Below, piece by piece: positions 1 through 5,032 of a stretch of DNA of 6,996 nt (positions are counted from its first letter, which is position 1; the number at the start of each line of letters is the position of its first letter). The notes beneath the pieces were generated by a model. It did not search any database. It worked only from the letters and a program-made list of their open reading frames with translations, and was not told where the DNA came from. This DNA comes from Gammaproteobacteria bacterium (GTDB taxonomy: Bacteria > Pseudomonadota > Gammaproteobacteria > JALTLT01): positions 1-6,996 of the forward strand of contig JALTLT010000096.1 of NCBI GenBank assembly GCA_027001815.1, in the 5' to 3' direction. The position numbers and the translations under genes were made by a program.

Positions 1-2
1 GC

Positions 3-251
3 CGCAGCGCCTGGGTGGCGGTGATCAACCGGGCCAAGTATGTGATCCAGCACTATGACCGTACGCCCGCCGTGGTGGAGGCGCTGGAGATGATGGCCCG
101 TGCCTATGACGAACTGGGGCTCGAGGATCTGGCGGCCAACGCCCGGCGGGTGAAGGAGTACAATTATCCGAACATGGCGCGCCAGCCGGCCAGGGGTGCG
201 GCGCGGCGCGAGCCTCCCCCGCCACCGGGGGGGCTCGATACCATCCTCTGA
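3..251 (+). CDS. bamD: Outer membrane assembly lipoprotein BamD, C-terminal fragment
   Basis: The reading frame is open from the window edge (codons from position 3 read R-S-A-W-V-A-V-I-N-R-A) to TGA at 249-251, so this is the last ~82 codons of a longer gene. BamD is a periplasm-facing, TPR-rich lipoprotein of the BAM complex, which inserts beta-barrel proteins into the outer membrane. The visible part matches the final TPR region of the family: an N-R-A-x-Y-V-x-x-H-Y-x-R-T-P-A-V-x-E-A-L pattern, then M-x-x-A-Y-x-x-L-G-L and a final A-x-x-A-R-R-V-x-x-x-N-Y-P helix. After that helix the protein has a tail of about 25 residues rich in Arg, Ala and Pro, with five consecutive prolines, which is longer and more proline-rich than I would expect and is probably disordered. 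The lipobox and N-terminal repeats lie outside the window. The next gene starts 117 nt downstream on the same strand. Identification rests on recalled family pattern; an unrelated TPR protein is unlikely. Confidence 0.88.
   Translation, partial: RSAWVAVINRAKYVIQHYDRTPAVVEALEMMARAYDELGLEDLAANARRVKEYNYPNMARQPARGAARREPPPPPGGLDTIL
209..237 (+). other. Strong GC hairpin inside the 3' end of bamD
   Basis: CGAGCC (209-214) pairs with GGCTCG (232-237). A T-G wobble and four further C-G pairs (216-219 with 227-230) extend this to about 11 bp around a 7-nt loop. It lies in the codons for the proline-rich tail and ends 14 nt before the end of the gene. No U-tract follows, so it does not look like a standard intrinsic terminator. 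It could slow ribosomes, protect the mRNA 3' end, or simply result from proline and glycine codons in GC-rich DNA. Confidence 0.4.
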
Positions 252-368
252 CGGGCTGCCGGAAAACGCCTTTCTTCGACAGTCTGCAAGCCGGGGGATG
301 CGGCCCCTGTCGCGTCTTCCCTGAAGACCGTCCTTCGTGCCGGTCCACCATTATCGGGAGCAGTCGAG
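252..368. other. bamD-nitroreductase intergenic region
   Basis: This 117-bp gap contains a small perfect hairpin, GTCTTC-CCT-GAAGAC at 314-328, and GGGG/CCCC pairing around 294-306. Neither is followed by a U-tract. I see no convincing sigma-70 promoter. A GGGAG Shine-Dalgarno at 356-360 serves the next gene. The minus strand of 254-288 shows a weak resemblance to the end of the repeat family found later in the window (see findings). Confidence 0.35.
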
Positions 369-896
369 ATGTGGGATTTCTTCGAGACCGTCCGCCACCG
401 CCACTCCATCCGTCGTTACCAGGCCGACATGCCGGTGGAGCCCGAGAAGCTCCACGCCATCCTCGAGATGGCCTGTGCGGCCCCCTCCGCGGGTGATCTC
501 CAGGCCTACCGGATCGAGGTGGTGCGGGCGGATGCCGAACGCGGTGCCCTGCAGGCGGCGGCCCAGGGGCAGGCCTTCATCACCGAGGCGCCGGTCTGTC
601 TGGTCTTCTGCGCCGATCCGCAGCGCTCGGCGGCGGAGTTCGGCGATCGGGGGCGTGATCTCTACGCCCTGCAGGACGCCACCATCGCTGCCGCCTATGC
701 CCAGCTTGCGATCGTCGCGGCCGGCATGGGCTCCACCTGGATCGGCTACTTCGACGAGGTGGCGGTACGCCGGGCGCTCGGCCTGGCCGATTCCCTGGTG
801 CCGGTGGCGATGCTCAGCGTCGGCTATCCGGCGGAGATTCCGGAACCGACCCCACGCCGTCCGCTGGACGAGGTGGTGGGGTTCCGCAAGGCGTGA
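369..896 (+). CDS. Short nitroreductase-family FMN oxidoreductase
   Basis: A 175-residue protein of the nitroreductase superfamily, FMN-dependent and usually homodimeric NAD(P)H oxidoreductases. The N-terminus has the R-x-S-x-R FMN-phosphate signature (R11, S13, R15), followed by A-P-S-A-G-D-L-Q-A-Y, the equivalent of the common P-S-x-x-N-x-Q-P-W segment. The second half shows D-A-x-I-A-A-A-Y-A-Q-L-A and G-M-G-S-T-W-I-G-Y, where the family packs its dimer-interface helix and second FMN loop. Length is at the short end of the family. The substrate cannot be read from sequence; relatives reduce nitro-compounds, quinones, flavins or enones. The start is ATG 369, with GGGAG at 356-360 eight nt upstream. 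The stop lies 13 nt before trpD, so the two are probably one transcript, although no direct role in tryptophan synthesis is known for the family. Family assignment is firm and function is open. Confidence 0.87.
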   Translation: MWDFFETVRHRHSIRRYQADMPVEPEKLHAILEMACAAPSAGDLQAYRIEVVRADAERGALQAAAQGQAFITEAPVCLVFCADPQRSAAEFGDRGRDLYALQDATIAAAYAQLAIVAAGMGSTWIGYFDEVAVRRALGLADSLVPVAMLSVGYPAEIPEPTPRRPLDEVVGFRKA

Positions 897-909
897 CGGA
901 GTGAGTGGA

Positions 910-1944
910 ATGGAGATGCAGGCGGCGATTGCGGCGGTGATCGAGGGGCGGGACCTCTCCGGTGAGGAGATGCAGGGCGTGATGCGCCGGATCATGACCG
1001 GCGAGGCGACCCCGGCCCAGATCGGGGGCTTCCTGGTCGGTCTGCGCATGAAGGGGGAGACGGTGGAGGAGATCGCCGCCGCCGCCTCGGTGATGCGCCA
1101 ACTGGCCACCCCGGTGAAGGTGGGCGGCGACCACCTGGTGGACACCTGCGGCACCGGGGGGGATGCCGCCGGCACCTTCAACATCTCCACCGCCAGCGCC
1201 TTCGTGGTGGCCGCCGCCGGCGGGCGGGTGGCCAAGCACGGCAACCGCTCCATCTCCAGCAGGTCGGGCTCGGCGGACGTGCTGGAGGCGGCCGGTGTCA
1301 ACCTCGACCTGACCCCCGATCAGGTGGCCCGCTGTGTAGAGGAGGTGGGGGTGGGGTTCATGTTCGCCCCCCGTCACCACGGCGCCATGAAGCACGCCAT
1401 CGGTCCGCGTCGCGAGATGGGGGTGCGCACGCTGTTCAACCTGCTGGGTCCGCTCACCAACCCCGCCTCTGCCCCCAACCAGGTGATCGGTGTCTTCTCC
1501 GACCGGTGGGTGGAGCCGCTGGCGCGGGTGCTGGAGCGCCTCGGCAGCCGCCACGTGCTGGTGGTCCATGCAGAGGACGGCATGGACGAGATCTCCGTCG
1601 GTGCCGCCACCCATGTGGCGGAGCTGCGCGACGGCGAGGTGCGCGACTACTTCATCACCCCGGAGCAGTTCGGCCTGGAGCGGGCGGATGTGTCGCAACT
1701 GGCGGTGGAGGGTGCCGAGGAGAGCCTCGCCACCATTCGCCGGGTGCTGGCGGACGAGCCCGGCCCCGCCCGCGACATCGTGCTGCTCAACGCCGGTGCC
1801 GCCATCTACTGTGCCGGTCTGGCGCCGGATCTGGCCGCCGGTATCCAGCGGGCACGGGAGGCGATCGCCTCCGGCGCGGCGGCGCGGCGGCTGGAGCGGC
1901 TGGTGGAACTGAGCCGGAGCTTCTCTGTCCAATCCGGCGGTTGA
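910..1944 (+). CDS. trpD: Anthranilate phosphoribosyltransferase TrpD
   Basis: A 344-residue cytoplasmic enzyme that transfers the phosphoribosyl group of PRPP to anthranilate, the second committed step of tryptophan synthesis. The length is normal for the family. Visible motifs are the PRPP-binding C-G-T-G-G-D loop (residues 80-85), N-I-S-T-A-S (91-96), the K-H-G-N-R-S-I-S-S-x-S-G-S-A-D block (109-123), and the H-H-x-A-M-K...R-x-x-x-G-x-R-T-x-F-N-x-L-G-P-L-x-N-P segment that follows. These mark true TrpD rather than the TrpD2/YbiB paralogue. I chose ATG 910, with GGAG at 898-901 eight nt upstream; GTG 901 and ATG 916 are in-frame alternatives. The frame stays open upstream to 337, but that stretch overlaps the nitroreductase out of frame and is not coding. 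No trpG or trpC is adjacent: the upstream neighbour is a nitroreductase and htpX follows, so the trp pathway is split in this genome. Confidence 0.96.
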   Translation: MEMQAAIAAVIEGRDLSGEEMQGVMRRIMTGEATPAQIGGFLVGLRMKGETVEEIAAAASVMRQLATPVKVGGDHLVDTCGTGGDAAGTFNISTASAFVVAAAGGRVAKHGNRSISSRSGSADVLEAAGVNLDLTPDQVARCVEEVGVGFMFAPRHHGAMKHAIGPRREMGVRTLFNLLGPLTNPASAPNQVIGVFSDRWVEPLARVLERLGSRHVLVVHAEDGMDEISVGAATHVAELRDGEVRDYFITPEQFGLERADVSQLAVEGAEESLATIRRVLADEPGPARDIVLLNAGAAIYCAGLAPDLAAGIQRAREAIASGAAARRLERLVELSRSFSVQSGG

Positions 1945-1952
1945 AAGCCGCC
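1936..1952 (+). other. Small inverted repeat across the trpD stop codon
   Basis: GGCGG (1936-1940) and CCGCC (1948-1952) can pair around the 7-nt loop TTGAAAG, which contains the trpD TGA. No U-tract follows, so termination activity is doubtful. The loop coincides with the -35 element proposed for htpX. Confidence 0.35.
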
Positions 1953-1967
1953 AACCTGTCCCCAGTT
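1941..1967 (+). promoter_or_regulatory. Candidate sigma-32 (RpoH) heat-shock promoter for htpX
   Basis: TTGAAA at 1941-1946 is followed after 13 nt by CCCCAGTT at 1960-1967. The RpoH consensus is CTTGAAA, 13-14 nt, CCCCATnT. The -35 hexamer matches fully (the preceding base is G, not C), and the -10 octamer differs at one defined position (G for T). Transcription would begin near 1973-1975 and give a leader of roughly 70 nt before htpX. htpX is a known heat-shock gene in Escherichia coli, which makes the match more credible. It overlaps the trpD stop codon. Confidence 0.6.
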
Positions 1968-2045
1968 TGATGATCCCTGGTTGGGCAATGCCGGAGGGAT
2001 CGTGTTGTCCGGCAACAACGACAAACAGAGCGGAAACAGACTGCG

Positions 2046-2924
2046 ATGAAGCGAATCGTTCTCTATCTGGCCACCAACCTGGCCATCGTCATGGTGCTCA
2101 GCATTACCCTGCGGTTGCTGGGCGTGGAACGGATCCTCGACGCACAGGGGGGCGGGCTGGACCTGCAGGCGCTGCTGATCTTCTCGGCGGTGATCGGCTT
2201 CGGCGGCTCACTCTTCTCCCTCGCCATCTCCCGGTGGACCGCCAGGCACCTCACCGGCGCGCAGGTGATCGAACGCCCCGCCACTCCGGCGGAGCAGTGG
2301 CTGCTCTCCACGGTGGAGCGGCTGGCGGCCCAGGCAGGCATACCCATGCCGGAAGTGGCCATCTACGATGCGCCGGATGTCAACGCCTTTGCCACCGGCC
2401 CCAGCAAGTCCAGTTCACTGGTGGCGGTGAGTACCGGCCTTTTGCGCACCATGAACCGCGACGAGGCAGAGGCGGTGCTGGCCCACGAGATCAGTCATGT
2501 CGCCAACGGCGACATGGTGACCCTGGCGCTGATCCAGGGGGTGGTCAACACCTTCGTGGTCTTCCTGTCGCGGGTCATCGGTCAGCTGGTGGATCGCGCG
2601 GTGTTCAAGACCGAGCGCGGCCACGGTCCGGCCTTCTACATCACCGCAATCGTCGCCGAGCTGGTGCTGGGGATCCTGGCCAGCGTCATCGTCATGTGGT
2701 TCAGCCGCCAGCGGGAGTACCGGGCCGATGCCGGTGCCGCCCGGCTGGTGGGCAAGTGGAAGATGATCGCCGCCCTGGAGCGGCTGCGCCAGGCCCACCC
2801 GCAGCCTCTGCCTGATCAGCTCGCTGCCTTCGGCATTGCCGGCGACCTGCGCGCCCTGGGGCGTCTCTTCATGTCCCACCCGCCGCTCGAGGAGCGCATC
2901 GAGGCCCTGCGCGCCATGCCCTGA
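2046..2924 (+). CDS. htpX: Membrane zinc metalloprotease HtpX
   Basis: A 292-residue M48-family protease of the inner membrane that degrades misfolded membrane proteins together with FtsH-type quality control. The zinc site is visible as H-E-I-S-H at residues 147-151, with the third ligand probably E224 in R-E-Y-R-A-D-A-G. Hydrophobic segments lie at about 4-24, 41-62, 158-180 and 197-219, the usual four-helix layout. The segment around 110-130 (D-A-P-D-V-N-A-F-A-T-G) is the conserved stretch before the active site. Length is typical. ATG 2046 is preceded by only a weak purine patch (GGAA, 2032-2035). A heat-shock-type promoter lies just upstream (1941-1967), so independent transcription from trpD is likely. 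Downstream it faces the minus-strand transporter gene across a hairpin-rich repeat. Confidence 0.96.
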   Translation: MKRIVLYLATNLAIVMVLSITLRLLGVERILDAQGGGLDLQALLIFSAVIGFGGSLFSLAISRWTARHLTGAQVIERPATPAEQWLLSTVERLAAQAGIPMPEVAIYDAPDVNAFATGPSKSSSLVAVSTGLLRTMNRDEAEAVLAHEISHVANGDMVTLALIQGVVNTFVVFLSRVIGQLVDRAVFKTERGHGPAFYITAIVAELVLGILASVIVMWFSRQREYRADAGAARLVGKWKMIAALERLRQAHPQPLPDQLAAFGIAGDLRALGRLFMSHPPLEERIEALRAMP

Positions 2925-3007
2925 TCCACGCCCGGCAGCGGGAGCGCCTTCCCGCCTCCCGGGGCAGAGTGACCTTCAGCTTGAAGTCCGACAGGCTGCT
3001 GGCAGGC
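2925..3007. other. htpX downstream spacer
   Basis: It contains a weak hairpin (CGGGAG 2939-2944 with CTCCCG 2956-2961, 11-nt loop), the short inverted repeat CTTCA-GCT-TGAAG (2974-2986) and an 11-nt-spaced direct repeat, CAGGCTG at 2992-2998 and 3003-3009. The second CAGGCTG runs into the left end of the repeat element. None of the hairpins has a U-tract, so htpX termination is more likely inside the repeat. Confidence 0.35.
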
Positions 3008-3159
3008 TGTTGAAAAACCCCGTTTTTCTGCGGCCTGTGCCGCGGTGCAGGGATGCACCGCCGTTTTCAATGACGTCAAGTCATTGAAAACGTGAGGAAG
3101 CCGGAAATCGCATTTTCGGCTTCCGGCGTTGAAAAAGGCCAGGACGGCCTTTTTCAACA
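3008..3159 (-). repeat. Multi-hairpin inverted-repeat element, copy 1 (152 bp, MITE/REP-like)
   Basis: The element starts with TGTTGAAAAA (3008-3017) and ends with its exact inverse TTTTTCAACA (3150-3159). The symmetry continues outward as GCAGG plus one variable base on each side (3002-3007, 3160-3165). Inside is a row of hairpins: AAAAAC-CCC-GTTTTT (3013-3027), GCGGC-CTGT-GCCGC (3030-3043), an 8-bp stem GCGGTGCA/TGCACCGC (3042-3061), a perfect 12-bp stem (3063-3091), a 13-bp stem with one wobble or mismatch and a 3-nt loop (3096-3124), and a perfect 13-bp stem (3128-3158). The reverse complement aligns with copy 2 at 4784-4920: about 10 differences in the first ~100 positions by hand count, including a 37-bp identical core (3095-3131). 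It has no coding potential. It could be a non-autonomous transposon, a REP/BIME-like palindromic unit or a structured RNA; the family name is unknown to me. Confidence 0.85.
3128..3158 (-). terminator. Candidate bidirectional terminator between htpX and the transporter gene
   Basis: A perfect 13-bp stem: GTTGAAAAAGGCC (3128-3140), loop AGGAC, GGCCTTTTTCAAC (3146-3158). Read on either strand it has GGCC/GGCC pairing followed by five U, the A-tract/stem/U-tract form of a bidirectional intrinsic terminator. It begins 6 nt after the transporter stop codon on the minus strand and also faces readthrough from htpX. The GC stem is only 4 bp, so efficiency may be modest. It is also the terminal part of repeat copy 1. 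Confidence 0.6.
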
Positions 3160-3164
3160 TCCTG

Positions 3165-4016
3165 CTACCCCTCTCCATTCTGGCTGCTGGCCAGGTTCCC
3201 CAGGTAGATGCCGGCCAGCACCAGGATCACACCGCCGAGCTGGAGGGCGGTGAGCCGGCCGTCGAACCAGAGGGCTCCCCAGACCAGCGCCAGGGTGGGC
3301 TGCATGAGCAGCAGCAGGCCGCTGCGGGAGGCGGGAAGGCGGCCGATGGAACGGCTGATGAGCAGCCAGCCGGCGGCCTGGCAGAGAAGGCCGTAGGCCG
3401 CCAGGATCAGCAGCGAGCGCCCGTCCGGCAGGGAGAAGTCCCCACCCTCCACCGCCTGCCCCGCGGCCAGGACGGCGGCGGTCACCAGCGAGACGATCGC
3501 TACCTGCAGCACCATGCCGTCCCTCCCCAGGTGGCGCATCAGCAGCAGGAAGAGGGAGTAGGTGAGCGCGGTGGCGAAGGCCTGGTGCATGCCGGTGCGC
3601 CAGGCGCCACTCACCTCCGCCCACTGCAGGCCCACCACCAGTACCAGCCCGGTACCCGCCAGCAGGATCCCCGCCGGCAGCCGCCAGCCGGGCCGTTCCC
3701 GGTAGAGGAGCACCCCGGCCACGGCGAGGAAGAGCACCTGGGTGTTGGCCACCAGGGTGGAGAGGCCGGGACCGATGGCGAGGATGGAGCGGTGCCAGAA
3801 CCAGAGGTCGATGCCGAACAGCATGCCGCAGGCGGCCACCAGCGGCCAGCGGATGCGAGCCCCCCGGGGGTGGCCCGCCACCGCCAGCAGGGCGAAGCCG
3901 CCGAACAGTACCCGGTAGAAGGCGGAGAGGGTCGGTGGCACGCCGGCCAGGGTGACGAACACCGGCGAGAAGCTGATCAGCACCGCGCCGGCGAGGAGCT
4001 GGAGGGTGGGGCTCAC
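3165..4016 (-). CDS. EamA/DMT-superfamily inner-membrane transporter
   Basis: A 283-residue, very hydrophobic protein with the two EamA repeats of the drug/metabolite transporter superfamily, roughly residues 8-130 and 142-275, predicting about ten membrane helices. Family-typical features are F-Y-R-V-L-F-G-G near residue 33, Y-R-E-R-P-G-W after the first repeat (105-111), and Q-P-T-L-A-L-V-W-G-A-L-W-F with a closing G-G-x-x-L-V-L-A-G-I-Y-L. Members export or import small metabolites such as amino acids, cysteine pathway intermediates or purines; the substrate cannot be inferred. I chose GTG at 4016-4014 because it overlaps the phosphatase stop codon as GTGA, the usual form of translational coupling. 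No separate Shine-Dalgarno is seen, and the next in-frame Met (residue 65) would delete the first helices. The TAG stop (3167-3165) sits at the edge of the palindromic repeat. Family assignment is firm. Confidence 0.9.
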   Translation of the reverse strand: MSPTLQLLAGAVLISFSPVFVTLAGVPPTLSAFYRVLFGGFALLAVAGHPRGARIRWPLVAACGMLFGIDLWFWHRSILAIGPGLSTLVANTQVLFLAVAGVLLYRERPGWRLPAGILLAGTGLVLVVGLQWAEVSGAWRTGMHQAFATALTYSLFLLLMRHLGRDGMVLQVAIVSLVTAAVLAAGQAVEGGDFSLPDGRSLLILAAYGLLCQAAGWLLISRSIGRLPASRSGLLLLMQPTLALVWGALWFDGRLTALQLGGVILVLAGIYLGNLASSQNGEG

Positions 4017-4612
4017 GGCGAGGGGGCGTTGAGCCGCCGCAGGGTCCAGCGTCCCGCCTCGCGGGTGAGGGTGGCGAAACCGGCGTTGGTGATGCGCATG
4101 CGGTACATGGCCGCCAGGGGCGCGCCGACGGCATGGACCACCGCGGCGCGGATCACCCCGGCGTGGGCCACCACCAGAAGGCGCTCGCCGGCGTGGCGGG
4201 CCGCCGCCTCCTCGAGGGCGTCCGAGACCCGGCCGACGAAGGCGTCGAGCGGCTCCGCCCCCGGCGGCCTGCCCCTCACAGGATCGTCCTGGAAGGCGGC
4301 CCACTGATCCGGGTGCTCTACCCGGATCCGTTCGGCGGTCCGCCCCTCCCAGGTGCCGAACCCGACCTCCTTGAACCGCTCATCCACCGCCAATGGGAGG
4401 CGGTGCCGCCGCGCCAGCTCCTCGGCGAAGGCGCGGCATCGCAGCAGGGGGGAGGATATCACCGCCTGCCACGGTGCAGCGTCAGCCACTGCCGCGCGCA
4501 TCTGGGCCCATCCCCTGTCGCTCAGCGGGTCGTCGACACCGTGGCCGCGGTAGGCGCGTCCGCCCACCGGTTCGCCGTGGCGGATCAGGTCGATGGTGGT
4601 GACTCCGGACAT
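4013..4612 (-). CDS. Histidine phosphatase family protein (phosphoglycerate-mutase-like)
   Basis: A 199-residue cytoplasmic protein of the histidine phosphatase superfamily (branch 1). The catalytic motif is L-I-R-H-G-E-P, with R11 and the phosphorylated H12. Further conserved elements are the D-D-P-L-S-x-x-G-W block (28-35), S-S-P-L-L-R-C-x-x-F-A (53-63), the acid-residue region around K-E-V-G-F-G-T-W-E-G (81-90), and the second catalytic histidine in V-V-A-H-A-G-V-I-R (H150). All catalytic residues appear intact. The R-H-G-E-P-x-G-G-x-x-Y-R-G pattern recalls proteobacterial proteins annotated near alpha-ribazole phosphatase (CobC), which removes a phosphate in cobalamin synthesis, but no cobalamin gene is in view and the substrate is unproven. 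I chose ATG 4612-4610, with a GAGGA Shine-Dalgarno 4 nt before it and another AGGAG further upstream, over the upstream in-frame ATG at 4705, which would add 31 residues unlike the family. Its stop overlaps the transporter start by 4 nt. Confidence 0.9.
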   Translation of the reverse strand: MSGVTTIDLIRHGEPVGGRAYRGHGVDDPLSDRGWAQMRAAVADAAPWQAVISSPLLRCRAFAEELARRHRLPLAVDERFKEVGFGTWEGRTAERIRVEHPDQWAAFQDDPVRGRPPGAEPLDAFVGRVSDALEEAAARHAGERLLVVAHAGVIRAAVVHAVGAPLAAMYRMRITNAGFATLTREAGRWTLRRLNAPSP

Positions 4613-5032
4613 GGTTCCTCGCCTCTCCTGGCCCGAAAGTTGCCGGAAGCTGTCGGATCGTGTGCGCCGGGCGTGCAGACACCGGCAGAGCGTAGAAAGG
4701 GGCAAGGGTAGCGGAATCGGGGAGCCTTCGGTAGAGCCCCGCGGGGCGATCCGCGGTCAGATGCGCAGCCGGCCCTATCAGGATGTTGAAAAAGGCCGTG
4801 CCGGCTTTTTGCAACGCCGGAAGCCGAAAATGCGATTTCCGGCTTCCTTGCGTTTTCGATGACTTGTGGTCATTGAAGACGGCGGCACATGCTGTCAAAA
4901 AAAAACGGTGTTTTTCAACAGCGTTCCAGGTGGTGAGGCCCTCCATGGCGGGGCTCGCCGCAGAATACATTGGCCGCGATCGGTGAGCGGTTGGCCACCT
5001 TTCCGGCGGGACGCGGAAACGGGCCGGGAGGG
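4613..5032. other. 420-bp intergenic region with repeat copy 2
   Basis: Between the phosphatase start and the VWA gene stop there is no credible gene. Positions 4613-4783 should carry the phosphatase promoter. I find no clear -35/-10 pair on the minus strand, but there is a perfect 12-bp palindrome GCCCCGCGGGGC (4736-4747), a possible operator or a chance GC palindrome, and a nearby CGGGG/CCCCG pairing (4718-4722 with 4737-4741). Repeat copy 2 occupies 4784-4920. Positions 4921-5032, downstream of the VWA gene, show no obvious intrinsic terminator; on the minus strand the first U-rich hairpin met is the end of the repeat. Confidence 0.5.
4784..4920 (+). repeat. Multi-hairpin inverted-repeat element, copy 2 (137 bp)
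   Basis: It has the same termini as copy 1, TGTTGAAAAA (4784-4793) and TTTTTCAACA (4911-4920), but lies in the opposite orientation. Hairpins in order are: an imperfect AAAAAG.../...CTTTTT stem (about 4789-4810), a 13-bp stem with one mismatch and 3-nt loop (4819-4847), a 12-bp stem with two G-T wobbles and a 5-nt loop (4852-4880), and AAAAAC-GGT-GTTTTT (4901-4915), the last preceded by a run of nine A (4897-4905). The core 4812-4848 is identical to copy 1 over 37 bp. The shared sequence extends outward by CAGGA (4779-4783), which is also next to copy 1 on the equivalent side. Compared with copy 1 it lacks an 18-nt hairpin at the 4881/4882 junction. It has no coding potential. Confidence 0.85.

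Noticed and set aside
337..909. N-terminal extension of trpD upstream to 337
   Set aside because: The stretch overlaps the nitroreductase in another frame and is Arg/Ser/Pro-rich. The TrpD family start and a Shine-Dalgarno both fit ATG 910.
814..1932. Long minus-strand frame opposite trpD
   Set aside because: Its composition is His/Gly/Ala-rich with no family match, and the opposite strand encodes a full-length TrpD.
3129..4307. 392-codon plus-strand open frame opposite the transporter and phosphatase
   Set aside because: It is Gln/Gly/His-rich low-complexity translation antisense to two well-supported genes, and it begins inside the palindromic repeat.
4613..4705. Upstream start adding 31 residues to the histidine phosphatase
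   Set aside because: The added residues do not resemble the family, whose members start a few residues before the R-H-G motif. ATG 4612 has a better Shine-Dalgarno.
3008..4920. CRISPR array or tandem repeat cluster
   Set aside because: There are only two copies, in inverted orientation and about 1.6 kb apart, with no regular spacer arrangement.
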